A stretch of 64,000 bases of DNA, taken from positions 26,968,163 to 27,032,162 of the forward strand of contig NC_041006.1 in NCBI RefSeq assembly GCF_004193775.1, in the 5' to 3' direction. This document shows, piece after piece, positions 1-10,740 of this stretch. The notes below the pieces were generated by a model, which saw only the letters and a program-made list of their open reading frames with translations, was not told the origin of the DNA and ran no database searches. The position numbers and the translations under genes are program-made. Source of the DNA: Glycine soja. Lineage: Eukaryota; Streptophyta; Magnoliopsida; Fabales; Fabaceae. Positions within the stretch are counted from its first letter, which is position 1. Each line of letters begins with the position of its first letter.

Positions 1-180
1 AATGTACCTGTCATTTTGCTTATCTGACTTTTCCTACATCAACCAACACTATAATGACAAGACTAATTTCATTAGAAACTAAATTTGCATTTCAAAAATT
101 ACAAATTTATTTAGTACAAATATTATATAAAGTAGGTACTAAGACTGGATTTTTATAATGATTTTTTCAATTTGCTTAGA

Positions 181-869
181 CAATGCTTGAATCTATTGTT
201 CCAGGTCAGAAGTAGCTATTTCACTCTCCACTTGGTTTACTACCTCTTCATGATTCTCATATCCCCAAAATTGTTATAGGGATTGGAGCACATGTTTTCT
301 ATGATCTTGATGGCATCAGATTGTGGCTTTAAACACCATATTGCCTTGATATGTAGCATCAAGGCTAGTCCTGTTGTGTGATGACATTCCTCCATTGAAA
401 ATATGTACTATCCTCTATTGGCTGAAACCATGATGTGAGCAACTCCTAGAATCTTTCCCAGGCTTCTAATAAATTGTCCTACTCATTTTGAGTGCAATTT
501 CCAATGTTCCTCTACAGCTTATCAGTCTTCATCATACAGAAGTACCTCCATAGGAAGGCGTTGGAACATTAAACGTAATTAGTTATATGATTCTCTAGAA
601 GTGCACCAACCCACTCTCATGCTTTCCCAATAAGAGAGAAGGGAAAAGCAGCCAACCTAATGTACTCCTTGTTGACTTGGGGTTGTTTGATAGTGTCGCA
701 CAATCTGAAGAACCTCCTCAAGTGCATCATGGGATCCTCATGGGCAGCTTTTTTGAACTGGTTGCTTTCAATCATCTTGAGGAACCCATGTTTGAAGTTA
801 AATTTCAACCCCTGAGTTAGAGTTAGCAATTGTGTGTTGTTGGTTTTTCCCACCTCGGGAGTGAGATAG
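181..869 (-). pseudogene. Gypsy gag fragment of element K (distal part)
   Basis: Minus-strand translation from about 869 down to 617 gives a recognisable Retrotrans_gag core: an HEDPMMHLRRFFRLCDTI stretch followed by an IRLAAFPFSLIGKA stretch, the usual capsid helices of Athila and other Gypsy gags. Further down, to about 181, similarity continues only in pieces with frame changes: a PHHGFSQ-like stretch near 430 and a DAIKIIENMCSN-like stretch near 300. In the family these lie in the C-terminal capsid half. Stops and shifts make it non-functional. The reading frame stays open from 869 up to 985, but those residues come from LTR L and are not gag. The upstream gag part lies beyond the insertion at 3457-3606. 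Confidence 0.65.
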
Positions 870-870
870 T
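787..870. repeat. 84-bp direct repeat, left copy
   Basis: This 84-bp gag segment is repeated at 3457-3540 with two mismatches seen by eye. The two copies flank LTR L. A retrotransposon of this class makes a 5-bp duplication, so this is not an ordinary target-site duplication. No 5-bp match exists directly outside L (GATAG on the left, TGTTT on the right). Confidence 0.85.
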
Positions 871-1159
871 GATACAATCCTACCCCACAAGGGCATTGGA
901 TAGAAGACTCCAAGTAGATTGGGCCAGAGATCCAAGGGAAGGCCCCTAGGGTTCTCGTGAACCTTAGGGTAGATTTTGGGCCCATGAGCTAAGTATGAGC
1001 CCGCTTATCTTTGTAAATATTAGAATAGGTTTTTTCTTCTTTTGGGCCTTGTATTTTGGCCATTCTAGTAGTATAGGGTTTTAGCCTTGTATTTCAGGGC
1101 ATTTTGAGTAGTCTTTGTAGTAGGGACCTTTTTTGTATTTTCATGTATTTTTGGCACAG

Positions 1160-1410
1160 GGGTGTGCTTAGCTATTATAGGGGGTGTGTAGCTAAGCTCT
1201 AGCTTCTCATCTCAAGGAGGTGAGCTTAGCTATTAGAGAGGTGTGTATAGCTAAGCTCTAGCTTCTCTAGGAATCCTCTCAAGGAAGTTTCTCAAGAAAG
1301 CTTCTCAAAGAAGCTTCTCAAGGAGGTGAGCTTAGTTATTAGAGGGGTGTGTATAGCTAAGCTCTAGCTTCTCAAGGAAGTTTTCTCTAGGAAGCTTTCT
1401 CAAGAAAGCT
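1160..1410. repeat. Short tandem repeats inside LTR L
   Basis: Three imperfect copies of a roughly 50-bp unit begin near 1163, 1218 and 1324. Each contains TAGCTATTA and GTGTGTATAGCTAAGCTCTA. Between and after them run 14-bp units of the form TCTCAAGGAAGCT. They lie upstream of the TATA box, where LTR enhancers normally sit. A regulatory role is inference only. Confidence 0.75.
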
Positions 1411-1431
1411 TCTCAAGGAAGCTACCTAATC

Positions 1432-1439
1432 TATAAATA
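1432..1439 (+). promoter_or_regulatory. TATA box of LTR L
   Basis: TATAAATA lies about 560 bp into the LTR, at the same relative place as the TATAAATA of the CRM-like LTRs at 28233 and 54947. Transcription would start roughly 30 bp downstream, at the U3/R border. Confidence 0.55.
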
Positions 1440-1765
1440 GAAGCATGTGTAACACTTGTTGCAACTTTGATGAATGAGAGTCTTGTGAGACAAACTTCAA
1501 AGTTCAACTTCTCTTCCTCTTTTCTTCCTTCAATTTCGTGCTCCCCCCTCTCTCTTTCTCTCTCTCTCTTTTTTCCTCCATTGAAGCACCCTCTCCAAGC
1601 TTCTTATCCAAGACACTCTCTTGGTGGCGAAGCTCCTTCTTCCATGGCTTATTCCCTAGTGGATGGTGCCTCCCCTCACCTCTTCTCCTTTATCCTCTAC
1701 TGCATCTCCATGGTGGGAAATCACCATTGAAGGAACTCATTGAAGCCAGCCTCCATAGAAGCTCC

Positions 1766-3435
1766 TGTAGAAGCAAAGCTTCATGGTGAATCAAAGGTGA
1801 TTCAAAAGTGTTTTGATGATAACAATGATGATAACAAAAGGTGATGACAAAACGCTCAAAGATCAATCAAAGAACAACTCAAGTGAATCAAGAACAAGTC
1901 AAGAGTTCAATATAAGAATCAAGAAGAATTCAAGACTCAAGAAGAAAGTCTAGAGTCAAGAATCAAGATTCAAAGTTCAAGATCTCAGGAATCAAGATCA
2001 AGATTCAAGACTCAAGATTCAATAATAAAGAGAAGACTCAATCAAGATAAGTATTAAAAAGTTTTTCAAAACATTGAATAGCACATGAGTTTTTGACAAA
2101 ACCTTTTACCAAAGAGTTTTTACTCTCTGGTAATCGATTACCATATTGTTGTAATCGATTACCAGTAGCAAAATGAGTTTGAAAAAGTTTTCAAACTGAA
2201 TTTACAACATTCCAATTATTTTCAAAAAGTTGTAATCGATTACAATGTTTTGGTAATCGATTACCAGTGCCTTTGAACGTTGAAATTCAAATTTAAATGT
2301 GAAGAGTCACATCCTTTCACTTAAAAGCCTTGTGTAATCGATTACACTAATTTGGTAATCGATTACTAGTGACTGTTTCTGAATAAATCAAAAGATGTAA
2401 CTCTTCAAAAGGTTTTTGACTTTTTCAAATTGGTTTTAAGTTTTTCTAAAAGTTATAACTCTTCTAAATGATCTTCTTGACCAGACATGAAGAGTCTATA
2501 AAAGTAAGGCTTTGTTTTGCATTTCAAGTATCTTGAATACTTTTCCAATCATTTCATTACAATCCTTTACAAGCCTTGAATCTCTTTGAACTTCATCTTC
2601 TTCTTCTTTGTACCAAAAGCTTTCTGAAGTTTTCTGGTTTTGCAAACCTTGAAAACTTGTGCTATTCATCTTTTCATTCTCTTCTCCCTTTGCCAAAAAG
2701 AATTCGCCAAGGACTAACCGCCTGAATTCTTTTTGTGTCTCTCTTCTCCCTTATCCAAAAGAACAAAGGACTAACCGCCTGAATTCTTTTGTGTCTCCCT
2801 TTTCCCTTGTCAAAGAATTCAAAATGACACAGTCTGAGAATTCTTTTGATTCTTCCCATTCCCTTATACAAAAGTGTTCAAAGGACTAACCGCCTGAGAA
2901 TTCTTTTGTATCCCCATTCACAAAGTATCAAAGGTTTAACAGCCTGAGATCTTTGTCTCAACACATTGGAGGGTACATCCTTTGTGGTACAAGTAGAGGG
3001 TACATCTACTTAGGTTTGACTGAGAACAAGAGAGGGTACATCTCTTGTGGATCAGTTCTAGTGGAGGGTACATCCACTAGGTTCAAAGAGAACAAGGGAG
3101 GGTACATCCCTTGTGGATCTTTGCTTGTAAAAGGATTTTTACAAGGTTGAAAGAAATCTCAAGGACCGCAGGTCGCTTGAGGACTGGATGTAGGCACGGG
3201 TTGTTGCCGAACCAGTATAAAAACTCTCGTGTGTTTGTTTCCTTCTTCCCTACTCTTTTACTTTCCGCTGTGCATTTAATTTCCACTTTTACTTTCTGTT
3301 AAGTTTCTCTTCTACTCCTCATTCTCTTAACAATTTAGTAAAAGCCTTAGAAGAGTATTTTTTTAATTAGTAAAGGTTTAGGAATAATTAATTCAACCCC
3401 CCTTCTTAATTATTCTGAGGCCACTCGATCCAATA
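1766..3435 (+). mobile_element. Solo Copia LTR G (family of element D)
   Basis: The ends are TGTAGAAGC...GATCCAATA, the last CA having become TA. It is flanked by the 5-bp duplication GCTCC (1761-1765 and 3436-3440). The 1,670-bp body matches the LTRs of element D in order: AAGATTCAAGA-rich leader, three paired ATCGATTAC blocks (2134-2163, 2231-2266, 2335-2366), TATAAAAG box at 2497, GGACTAACCGCCTGA repeats (2713-2955), GAGGGTACATC repeats (2970-3110), then TTAATTATTCTGAGG near the end. It is in plus orientation and lacks an internal region, so it is the product of LTR-LTR recombination. Confidence 0.9.
2497..2504 (+). promoter_or_regulatory. TATA box of solo LTR G
   Basis: TATAAAAG preceded by GAAGAGTC, identical in context to the TATA boxes of the two LTRs of element D. 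Confidence 0.55.
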
Positions 3436-3456
3436 GCTCCACAAGCAAGCTTCCAT

Positions 3457-3540
3457 CATGTTTGAAGTTAAATTTCAACCCCTGAGTTAGAGTTAGCAAT
3501 GGTATGTTGTTGGTTTTTCCCACCTCGGGAGTGAGATAGT
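3457..3540. repeat. 84-bp direct repeat, right copy
   Basis: Partner of 787-870; together they bracket LTR L in K's gag. Confidence 0.85.
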
Positions 3541-3606
3541 CCATCGGTGTCTTCATGAGATTGTTTATCGCAACTTCAATTATTGCTCTTATTCTTGCAG
3601 CAACAC
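3457..3606 (-). pseudogene. Gypsy gag fragment of element K (proximal part)
   Basis: Minus-strand translation from about 3606 is open and includes an MKTPMDYLTPEVGKTN stretch that continues into the same residues found again at 787-869. It is the N-terminal side of the gag whose capsid core lies at 617-869. The two parts are separated by LTR L and by the 84-bp duplication, so the gag is interrupted. The first 84 bp (3457-3540) are the right copy of that direct repeat. Upstream (3607-3791) is AT-rich leader without coding signal. Confidence 0.55.
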
Positions 3607-3791
3607 TATAAACACAAGAAAAAAGGATCTAATGCAAGTGGAAAAAAATAAAATAAACAAAATTTTAGTTGTTATTTTAAATAAAAATCAAATTGAAAAT
3701 AAGTAAACAAAAAAATAAATAAATAAAATACTATGATGAACAAAATTGCTAAGTTTTCACAAAACCAATTACTTAGGAACTACACAACTTG

Positions 3792-3809
3792 TCTTCGACA
3801 ATGGTGCCA
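3792..3809 (-). other. Primer-binding-like site of element K
   Basis: On the minus strand this reads TGGCACCATTGTCGAAGA, a decayed match to the TGGCGCCGTTGCCGGGGA type complementary to the 3' end of Asp tRNA used by Athila elements. It lies directly inside the presumed LTR end. Confidence 0.5.
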
Positions 3810-3818
3810 AAAACTAAA

Positions 3819-4220
3819 TGTGTAAAAATATGATGCATAAGGGCAAGAATACCCTACGCTATAATAACAGTGGACCAAATTTTGGATATCGAACCCAAGG
3901 ATCAATTGCATTCCCAAATAATCAATTTAGCAATAACTAGGCAGTTTGAGTTTTATCAAATTAAGAAAGATTGTTTTTTGATCAATTTTACTCTTTAATA
4001 AAAAGAAGAATTAGGTTAAGGGATAATATCTTAATTCTCAGGGATGATTACCAATCAAGTTAATCCACTATAAATTAACCAACAAGTTTGATCATGTATG
4101 TTGATGCAAAATAATCTCTTTCTAGGTCAATTAATCTCACATAGAAGATCCAATTAGGTTTTAGACTTATTAGATCCAAATATAACAATAAAGAATGAGA
4201 AAACAAAATTAACTGAATAA
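3819..4220 (-). mobile_element. 5' LTR of element K, 3' part (U5 side)
   Basis: It begins on the plus strand with TGTGTAAAAATATG next to the PBS-like site and runs to the insertion point of element A. It resumes at 47763. Joined length is about 1.12 kb, an ordinary size for an Athila-type LTR. The last five bases (AATAA, 4216-4220) are duplicated at 47758-47762. It is AT-rich with no reading frame of note. Confidence 0.6.
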
Positions 4221-5796
4221 TGTCGCAACCTGCCCTTCAGCGAGGGGGCGCGACCCGAGACTCGATGGTGCGTCTTTCAAGGAAGAAAAATGCGTGGAGT
4301 CGCCACCAACATTTATTCAAGGAAAATGTCAGAAAAACCAAAATGACAAAAGGTCTGGGGTCTACGTATTTTGAAAATGAGGGTTCGAGAGTCATTTATG
4401 CATGGAGAAGGTATTAGCACCCCACGCGCCCGTCACAAGGGACAACAACCTCTAATCGAGTGTGCAAATCATGACTTCAATATTATTTATCTTCCCTTTT
4501 TCTGTTTTATTATCTTTTTCCCTTTTTATGTTTTTTTTTACATTTTTGGGGTCGACAAGGGTGTTTCCCTCACTCATACGTATCCTCAATTGCGATGAGG
4601 AAATCAGACCTACGTAGTTCTTTAAGAACTGAACGTTGGTTAAATTGTTTTTTTATCTTTTTTGAAAGGATGATTTTAACCGAGTAAAAGTCATTTAAGG
4701 TGTTGGAACTCGAAACAATCTTTTGATTTTTGAAAGGAGAGAATTGTTAAGGTGTTGGACCTTGAAACGATCTCTTGATTTTTTAAAAGAGGAGAAAGAG
4801 TCATTTAGGCATTGGATCTTGAAACGATCTTCTCAAGTTTGAAAGGCGAGAATCGTTAAGGCGTTGGACCTTTGAACGATCTCTTGATTTTTTTGATGAA
4901 ATGAAGAAGTTTATGAGTTGGTTTTATTTGGTTTTGGCTCATTAATCTTCAATCCTTTTTTAGAGATAACTTGCGGCGCTAATGACTAGTTAAAACTTAT
5001 TTTACATTGATGAAAAGAGTTTACGACACAAACGATTGGTCGAAACTTATTTAAACAGTGATTAAGTGAGATTACAACTCAAACAATCGATCAAATTTTA
5101 TTTTAATGGTGATTAAACGAGATTATGGTATGAACGATCGGTCGAAACTTGATTTAAACAAAGAAAAAGATCACCGATGATCGAAGAAGGAGATGAAGAT
5201 GCACAAACAATAAAGGGGAACCCCTAAGGGTCCATAAATCAAGTTCAAATCCTTAAAAGCAAACACTAACTGGATGAAGAACGAAGAATGATGAAGAACG
5301 AACAACGAACGGTGTAGGAATTGATCATGGATGCGATTCAAAAGCGTTCCGGCCTTGTTTTCTCTTCTTTCTTCCTCTTTTCTATTCTTTCTTCTTCTTT
5401 TTGGACCTCTGGACTTCTGGGAACTTCAGGGACCCTTTTCCTTCATCCCCTCATGCCTATTTATAGCAAAATGAGGCATTTGGGCTGACGGTAGCTCACT
5501 CAGGCGACCTGATGACTTAATTATGAAGTAACTTTCTTGCCCAGGTGAGCTGAGCTCGCCCAAGTGAGCTGATTACTTCACTTTTAAGTTTTCTAATGGG
5601 CCCAGGTGGGCCTAGGGGCTAGAAAATGTCCCTAAATGACCATTTTGCCCCTCTTTTGAATATCTTGCTCATTTCCTTTCGAAATGTCGCAAAACCCTTC
5701 AGAATGCGCATCAATTGGTGTTAAGCAGCTCAATTGGGGTGGAAAGAATTCAAATGTTTGCAAATGATCGTCCCCGGATGAAATTAGGGTATGACA
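4221..5796 (-). mobile_element. 3' LTR of element A (uninterrupted)
   Basis: 1,576 bp, TGTCGCAACC...GGGTATGACA on the plus strand. It is homologous to the interrupted 5' LTR and more distantly to both LTRs of element B. It contains a CTATTTATAG TATA region near 5457-5466 (minus strand), GCTCGCC-type inverted words near 5545-5570, and a run of ACGATCGGTCGAAACTT-like repeats (4980-5160). The stretch around 5590-5640 is the intact version of the site where element C entered the 5' LTR. Confidence 0.9.
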
Positions 5797-5813
5797 GTTG
5801 CCCCTCTTTACTT
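5797..5813 (-). other. Polypurine tract of element A
   Basis: Directly inside the 3' LTR, the minus strand reads AAGTAAAGAGGGGCAAC. This is the purine-rich primer expected for plus-strand synthesis, and it fixes the element's orientation as minus. Confidence 0.75.
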
Positions 5814-6059
5814 ATCTTTTATTGGAAATAAAAGGGAAGTAAAGATAAAGACACTAATTTTGTTTGAGGGATCTCACCATCCAACCGCCCACTAGCGGAA
5901 GTCCAAGCAGTAAAACCCGTGAAGGCTTGAAGACATTTGAAGTTCTTCTTTTTCTTTTCATTTTCATTTTCTATATATCTATTTTTATTTTTTTTCATTT
6001 AAAAACCATAGAAATAGAGGACATCGAGTCCTATGAAGCACAGGGACAAAAGATATTGA

Positions 6060-6320
6060 AGTTTTTGAGATGAAGACATTGTCGTCTTCGAAAGCATAAA
6101 TGATGGCATTGTCGCCTTTTAAAGGCATGCAATAACTAAAGACATTGTTGTCTTTGAAATGCAAATGATGGTCATTGTCGCCTTTGAAGGAATGAAATTC
6201 CTGAAGACATTGTCGTCTTCAAAATGCAAATGATGGTCATTGTCACCTTTGAAGGAATGCAATGACTGAAGACATTGTCGTCTTCAAAATGCAAATGAGG
6301 ACATAGTCGCCTTTAGAAGG
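6060..6320. repeat. 66-bp tandem array of element A, left part
   Basis: About four units with a 65-66-bp step (GAAGACATTG-type starts at 6072, 6138, 6203 and 6268). Each unit alternates a GTCGTCTTC half and a GTCGCCTTT half. The array continues after element B at 22065-22240. From 5814 to 6060 is unremarkable T-rich spacer. Such 3'-untranslated minisatellites are common in Tat/Ogre elements. Confidence 0.85.
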
Positions 6321-7898
6321 TGTCGCAACCTACCCTTTTGCGGGTGAGCGAGGAGAGGCTCACGGGTGCGTCTTCCAAAGAAGGAAAATGCACGGAGTCG
6401 CCACCAACGTTTATTTGTGGAAAACGTCGAAAAAACCGAAGGAAACCGGTCATCAAGAATATTCCAGATTCGGGAGTTGTATTTACGTTTGAGGAAGGTA
6501 TTAGCACCTCTCACGTTTGTCCCAAAGGAAAACAGCCTTAAATTAAGATTGTGTGAAATTGTGTACCTAAAATTTTATTTCTTTTTTTATTTTTGAGGTC
6601 AACAAAAGCGGGGCTCTTGCTCCTACGTACCCTCCATCGAAGAGGAAATCAGACCTACGTAGTTCTTTCTAAAGGGCGAATCAAGTGATTCTTTTTACTT
6701 GGAAGGTGGTCCTTTTAAGGCGTTGGACCTTAAAATGATCCATTTTAACTTGGTGAGAAAAACTAAGGTACCGAACCTTAAAATCCTTTTTAGTGATTTT
6801 TTGCGGACGAGCTTGACTTTGCGAGTTGATTTTAGCCTTAGTTTCACTTTAGTTATTAGTCAATTCAATTAAGAAAGAGAAATCCCAAAGAGAAACGTCC
6901 GATTGCTTTTTTTGGTTTATTTTACTAAAAGATATTTTTTGATTATTATATTATTATTTTACCTCTTTTTGGTTTCCAACGTGGTTACGGCATGACCGAA
7001 CGGTCGGATTTCATTTTAACAAAAATTAATGGATATAAATCAAATGATCGGTGGAAATTTATTTTATTTTTTGATTAGACGAGAAAATGACTTAAGTAAA
7101 TGACCAAAGCACGTCAAAAGGGCATACGAAAAGTAAATGAAACGAAAATAAAAGTACGCGAAACAAATGGGGACCACCAAGGGTAGATAGAATGAATTGA
7201 AAAGTTCGATTTCGGGAACTTACCGGTTGAAGACTGAAGAACGACGAAGAATGGTTGAAAATCTTCGCGAAATCACCCACGGAAACGTTACGGAAGCGCC
7301 TCGACTTGTATTTTCTTCACGGAAACAATTTTCCTCACTAATTTTAAGTGATTACGAAGTACCAGAAGGGTTGAACCCCTTTCTCCTTCACTCCTCCCAC
7401 TATTTATAGGAAAATAGGGGAGGAGCTTGCCACCCAGCTCGCCCAGGCGAGCCAGGTTTCCTCCTCTAGAAGCAACCCACTTCTGGAGGAACATCCTGGA
7501 AGGCCCAAGTGGGCCTGGTTGCTATTTGCCCTTTTTACTAAATACACCCCCTTTGCTTTTTTAGTGATTCTTTTTCTGTAACGTTACGAAACTTTACGAA
7601 TTTCATAACGATACTTGTTTTCTTTCCGTAAGGTTACAGAACCTTACGGGTCATGTAATTACTCCTTTTTTAGCTTTCGTAATGTTACGGAAACTCACGG
7701 ATTGCGTAACAATACTTCCTTTTGATTTCCGGCATGTTACGGAATTTCACGGATTGCATAACAATGCTTCCTTTTGATTTCCGGCATGTCTCGGAACTTC
7801 ACACATTGTGCAACAAAGGGTGTCAAGTACCTCGAAGCAGTCAACCAAAGGTTGCATGCCATCTAGCAATAGTCCCCGAATGAAATTAGGGTATGACA
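6321..7898 (-). mobile_element. 3' LTR of element B
   Basis: 1,578 bp, TGTCGCAACC...GTATGACA on the plus strand, close to the 5' LTR at 20468-22064 along its whole length. It carries a TATTTATA box near 7391, GCTCGCCCAGGCGAGC near 7438, and five to six repeats around 7575-7800 of a GTAACRTTACGGAACTTTACGG-like motif between the TATA region and the LTR end. Confidence 0.9.
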
Positions 7899-7914
7899 GT
7901 TGCCCCTCTTTACT
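7899..7914 (-). other. Polypurine tract of element B
   Basis: On the minus strand AAAGAGGGGCAAC abuts the 3' LTR, the same tract as in element A. The following 225 bp (to about 8140) are spacer. Confidence 0.75.
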
Positions 7915-8139
7915 TACCTTTTATGGGAGATAAGAGGAAAGCAAAGATAAAACACTGATTATGTCCGTCTTCGCTCTCTCTGTTATTTAGTCTATGACGA
8001 CTCTCGTCTCTTTTTCTTCTTTCTCTGCACAACACAAAACAAACACAAACAAAAGACACCAATAACATAATATATACGTATACACATGTTTGGCGAAGGA
8101 ACCGATCGGGAAAATAACAAAAAACCATATTTTCCAGTC

Positions 8140-9715
8140 ACCAGAGGCTCCGTGCTTGATAACAGAAGACGCATGAACAGCGCTAGGCAATCAATTCATG
8201 GGGCTCCGAATAGGATGGTGGAGGATACACGAACAGCGCTAGGCAATCAATTCGTGGGCTCCGAACTCGATGGTGGAGGATGCATGAATGAAAATCAATT
8301 CATGGGGCTCCGGATAAGATTTAAGGGTGGAGGATAGACGAACAGCGCTAGGCAATCAATTCGTGGGGCTCCATACTCGATGGTGGAGGATGCATGAATG
8401 ACAATCAATTCATGGGGCTCCGGATAAGATTTGAGGGTGGAGGATAGACGAACAGCGCTAGGCAATCAATTCGTGGGGCTCTAGACTCGACGGTGGAGGA
8501 TGCATGAATGACAATCAATTCATGTGGCTCCGGATAAGATTTAAGGGTGGAGGATAGACGAACAGCGCTAGGCAATCAATTCGTGGGGCTTCAGACTCGA
8601 TGGTGGAGGATGCATGAATGACAATCAATTCGTGGGGCTCCGGATAAGATTTGAGGGTGGAGGATAGATGAACAGTGCTAGGAAATCAATTCGTGGGGCT
8701 CCGAACACGATGGTCGAGGATGCATGAATGACAATCAATTCATGGGGCTTCGGATAAGATTTGAGGGTGGAGGATAGACGAACAGCGCTAGGCAATCAAT
8801 TCGTGGGGCTCTAGACTCGATGGTGGAGGATGCTTGAATGACAATCAATTTGTGGGGCTCCGGATAAGATTTGAGGGTGGAGGATAGACGAACAGCGCTA
8901 GACAATCAATTCGTGGGGCTCCAGACTCGGTGGTGGAGGATGCATGAATGGCAATCAATTCATGGGGCTCCGGATAAGATTTAAGGGTGGAGGATAGATG
9001 AACAGCGTTAGGCAATCAATTCGTAGGGCTCCAGACTCAATGGTGGAGGATACATGAATGACAATCAATTCATGGGGCTCCAAATAAGATTTGAGGGTGG
9101 AGGATAGACGAAAAGCGCTAGGCAATCAATTCGTGGGGCTCCAGACTCGATGGTGGAGGATGCATGAATGACAATCAATTCATGGGGCTCCGGATAAGAT
9201 TTGAGGGTGGAGGATAGACGAACAGCGCTAGGCAATCAATTCGTGGGGCTCCAAACTCGATGGTCGAGGATGCATGAATGACAATCAATTCATGGGGCTC
9301 CGGATAAGATTTGAGGGTGGAGGATAGACGAACAGCGCTAGGCAATCAATTCGTGGGGCTCCAAACTCGATGGTGGAGGATGCATGAATGACAATCAATT
9401 CATGGGGCTCCGAATAAGATTTGAGGGTGGAGGATAGACGAACAACGCTAGGCAATCAATTCGTGGGGCTCCAGACTCGATGGTGGAGGATGCATGAATG
9501 AAAATCAATTCATGGGGTTCAGGATAAGATTTGAGGGTGGAGGATAGACGAACAGCGCTAGCAATCAATTCCTGGGGCTCCAGACTCGATGGTGGAGGAT
9601 GGATGAATGACAATCAATTCATGGGGCTCCAGACAAGATTCGTTGGTGGAGGATGCACGAACAGCGCTAGGCAATCAATTCTTGGGGCTCCGGATAAGAT
9701 TCGTTGGCAGGACCG
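8140..9715. repeat. 110-bp minisatellite array in element B
   Basis: About 13-14 head-to-tail units with an exact 110-bp step: the AACAGCGCTA word recurs at 8341, 8451, 8561, 8671, 8781, 8891, 9001, 9111, 9221, 9331, 9441 and 9551. Each unit is a dimer of two diverged 55-bp halves, both containing CAATCAATTC and GGGGCTC. Edge units are diverged. No spacers alternate with the repeat and there is no sustained reading frame, so it is neither CRISPR nor coding. It lies in the presumed 3' untranslated region of B. Confidence 0.95.
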
Positions 9716-10740
9716 AATGGTCCACCGGGTTCTTTCACCTAAAAGGAGAACATGCTTTAGCAAGGAAAAATAAATCATTCACGAGAGCACCATATTTTAG
9801 AGAAACAATATACTCATGCCCAAAGTAATTTTCCTTGTAACCGAAAATGAAGGGTAGGATGTCAACATTTAGCTTTTAAATGAACATTCAGGGGAAACGT
9901 CAGGTTAAACTGAAACTGGGAATAAAATCACTCATAGTGTATAAAAACTCACACAGGTAAGTGTTTTACCCTAATCCCAAACCATAGCTGCACCATGACT
10001 TTATTTTGCACATGATTTCCTATCGAACCAAAAGATCACACACACGATCATGGACCAATAGGATCTTCTTGAAGGTAGTGTTTTTTGGAGAGGAAGCTGG
10101 GTGTTTCGGTCTTTTCCTCATTGTTTATGTGGGGCGGGATATCGCCAGTCGAGAGCGACTTTGAACGGCAATCCCAAAGAAAGAACTACTCCAAAAATGG
10201 GTTTTCCTTTGCCGGCAGTCATTTACCCTGCCGAAAATTTATCTGGTCAGAAGATCTTCTGTTCTCTTTCCTAATTTCCTGTATTGATCGGGAATTATTC
10301 TGTTTTTCCTTGGATCTTTTTTCTTTTTACTTTCTTCCTATCTTTGACCGGGAATCCTTCTTTTCCTTTTCTTTTCTTTCTTTTCATTTCTTCCTTTCTG
10401 ATCCTTGATTGGGAATTCGGATTTTAGCATTCGTTATTCGCTCTCCCTTGAGGAGATTCTGCTGTCCTTTTCTTCGGGGGAAAGGATGAGGATTCTTTTC
10501 ATGGGTCAAGGTTCAAAGCAGCTTAAGGTTGTGTCTCAACATGGTCTTTTCATCGTGCGAGCCCGATTTTGATATCTGGGGCAAAAACAAATTCGTGTGT
10601 CAAGGTGTCAGTTTCGGGTTGAATTTCCATATTATTTCCACGAGGCACGCGTAACAATGATGATTTGGAAACAACGTGCAAAATTAGTCATGGCTACAGC
10701 TAGGTAGGTACTCAAGCATCCAGTTCATGGCATCGTGATA
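9716..10740. repeat. Spacer segment of element B, copy 1 of a dispersed duplication
   Basis: This non-coding segment resembles 11745-12780. Shared landmarks in order are AACATGCTTTAG, ACACAGGTAAGTGTTTTA (near 9951 and 11991), CATGATTTCCTATC, GATCATGGA, pyrimidine tracts with GATCGGGAA words and CAACATGG. Divergence is clear but collinear. No gene seen. Confidence 0.7.

Larger units (their letters stand above)
870..3458 (+). mobile_element. CRM-type LTR L, split by solo LTR G
   Basis: It starts TGATACAATCC and ends CCATCA, matching the TGATGCAATCC...CATCA termini of the CRM-like LTRs at 27560, 39158, 46623 and 54291. Its first 150 bp are closest to the 5' LTR of element F (same CAAGGGCATTGGATAGAAG stretch). 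The body (870-1765 and 3441-3458, about 914 bp) has the family landmarks: a TATA box at 1432, a pyrimidine-rich tract near 1500-1580 and an ATTTCGTGCTC stretch. A segment absent from the other copies carries three copies of a roughly 50-bp word (GTGAGCTTAGCTATTAGA-like). There is no internal domain beside it, so it is a solo or remnant LTR inside K's gag. Confidence 0.65.

Noticed and set aside
1467..1789. Possible small secreted protein in LTR L
   Set aside because: The frame covers the pyrimidine tract downstream of the TATA box, present in all CRM-type LTRs without a conserved reading frame.
8140..9715. CRISPR-like regular array
   Set aside because: Repeat units abut with no unique spacers, unit length is 110 bp and the setting is a plant retrotransposon.
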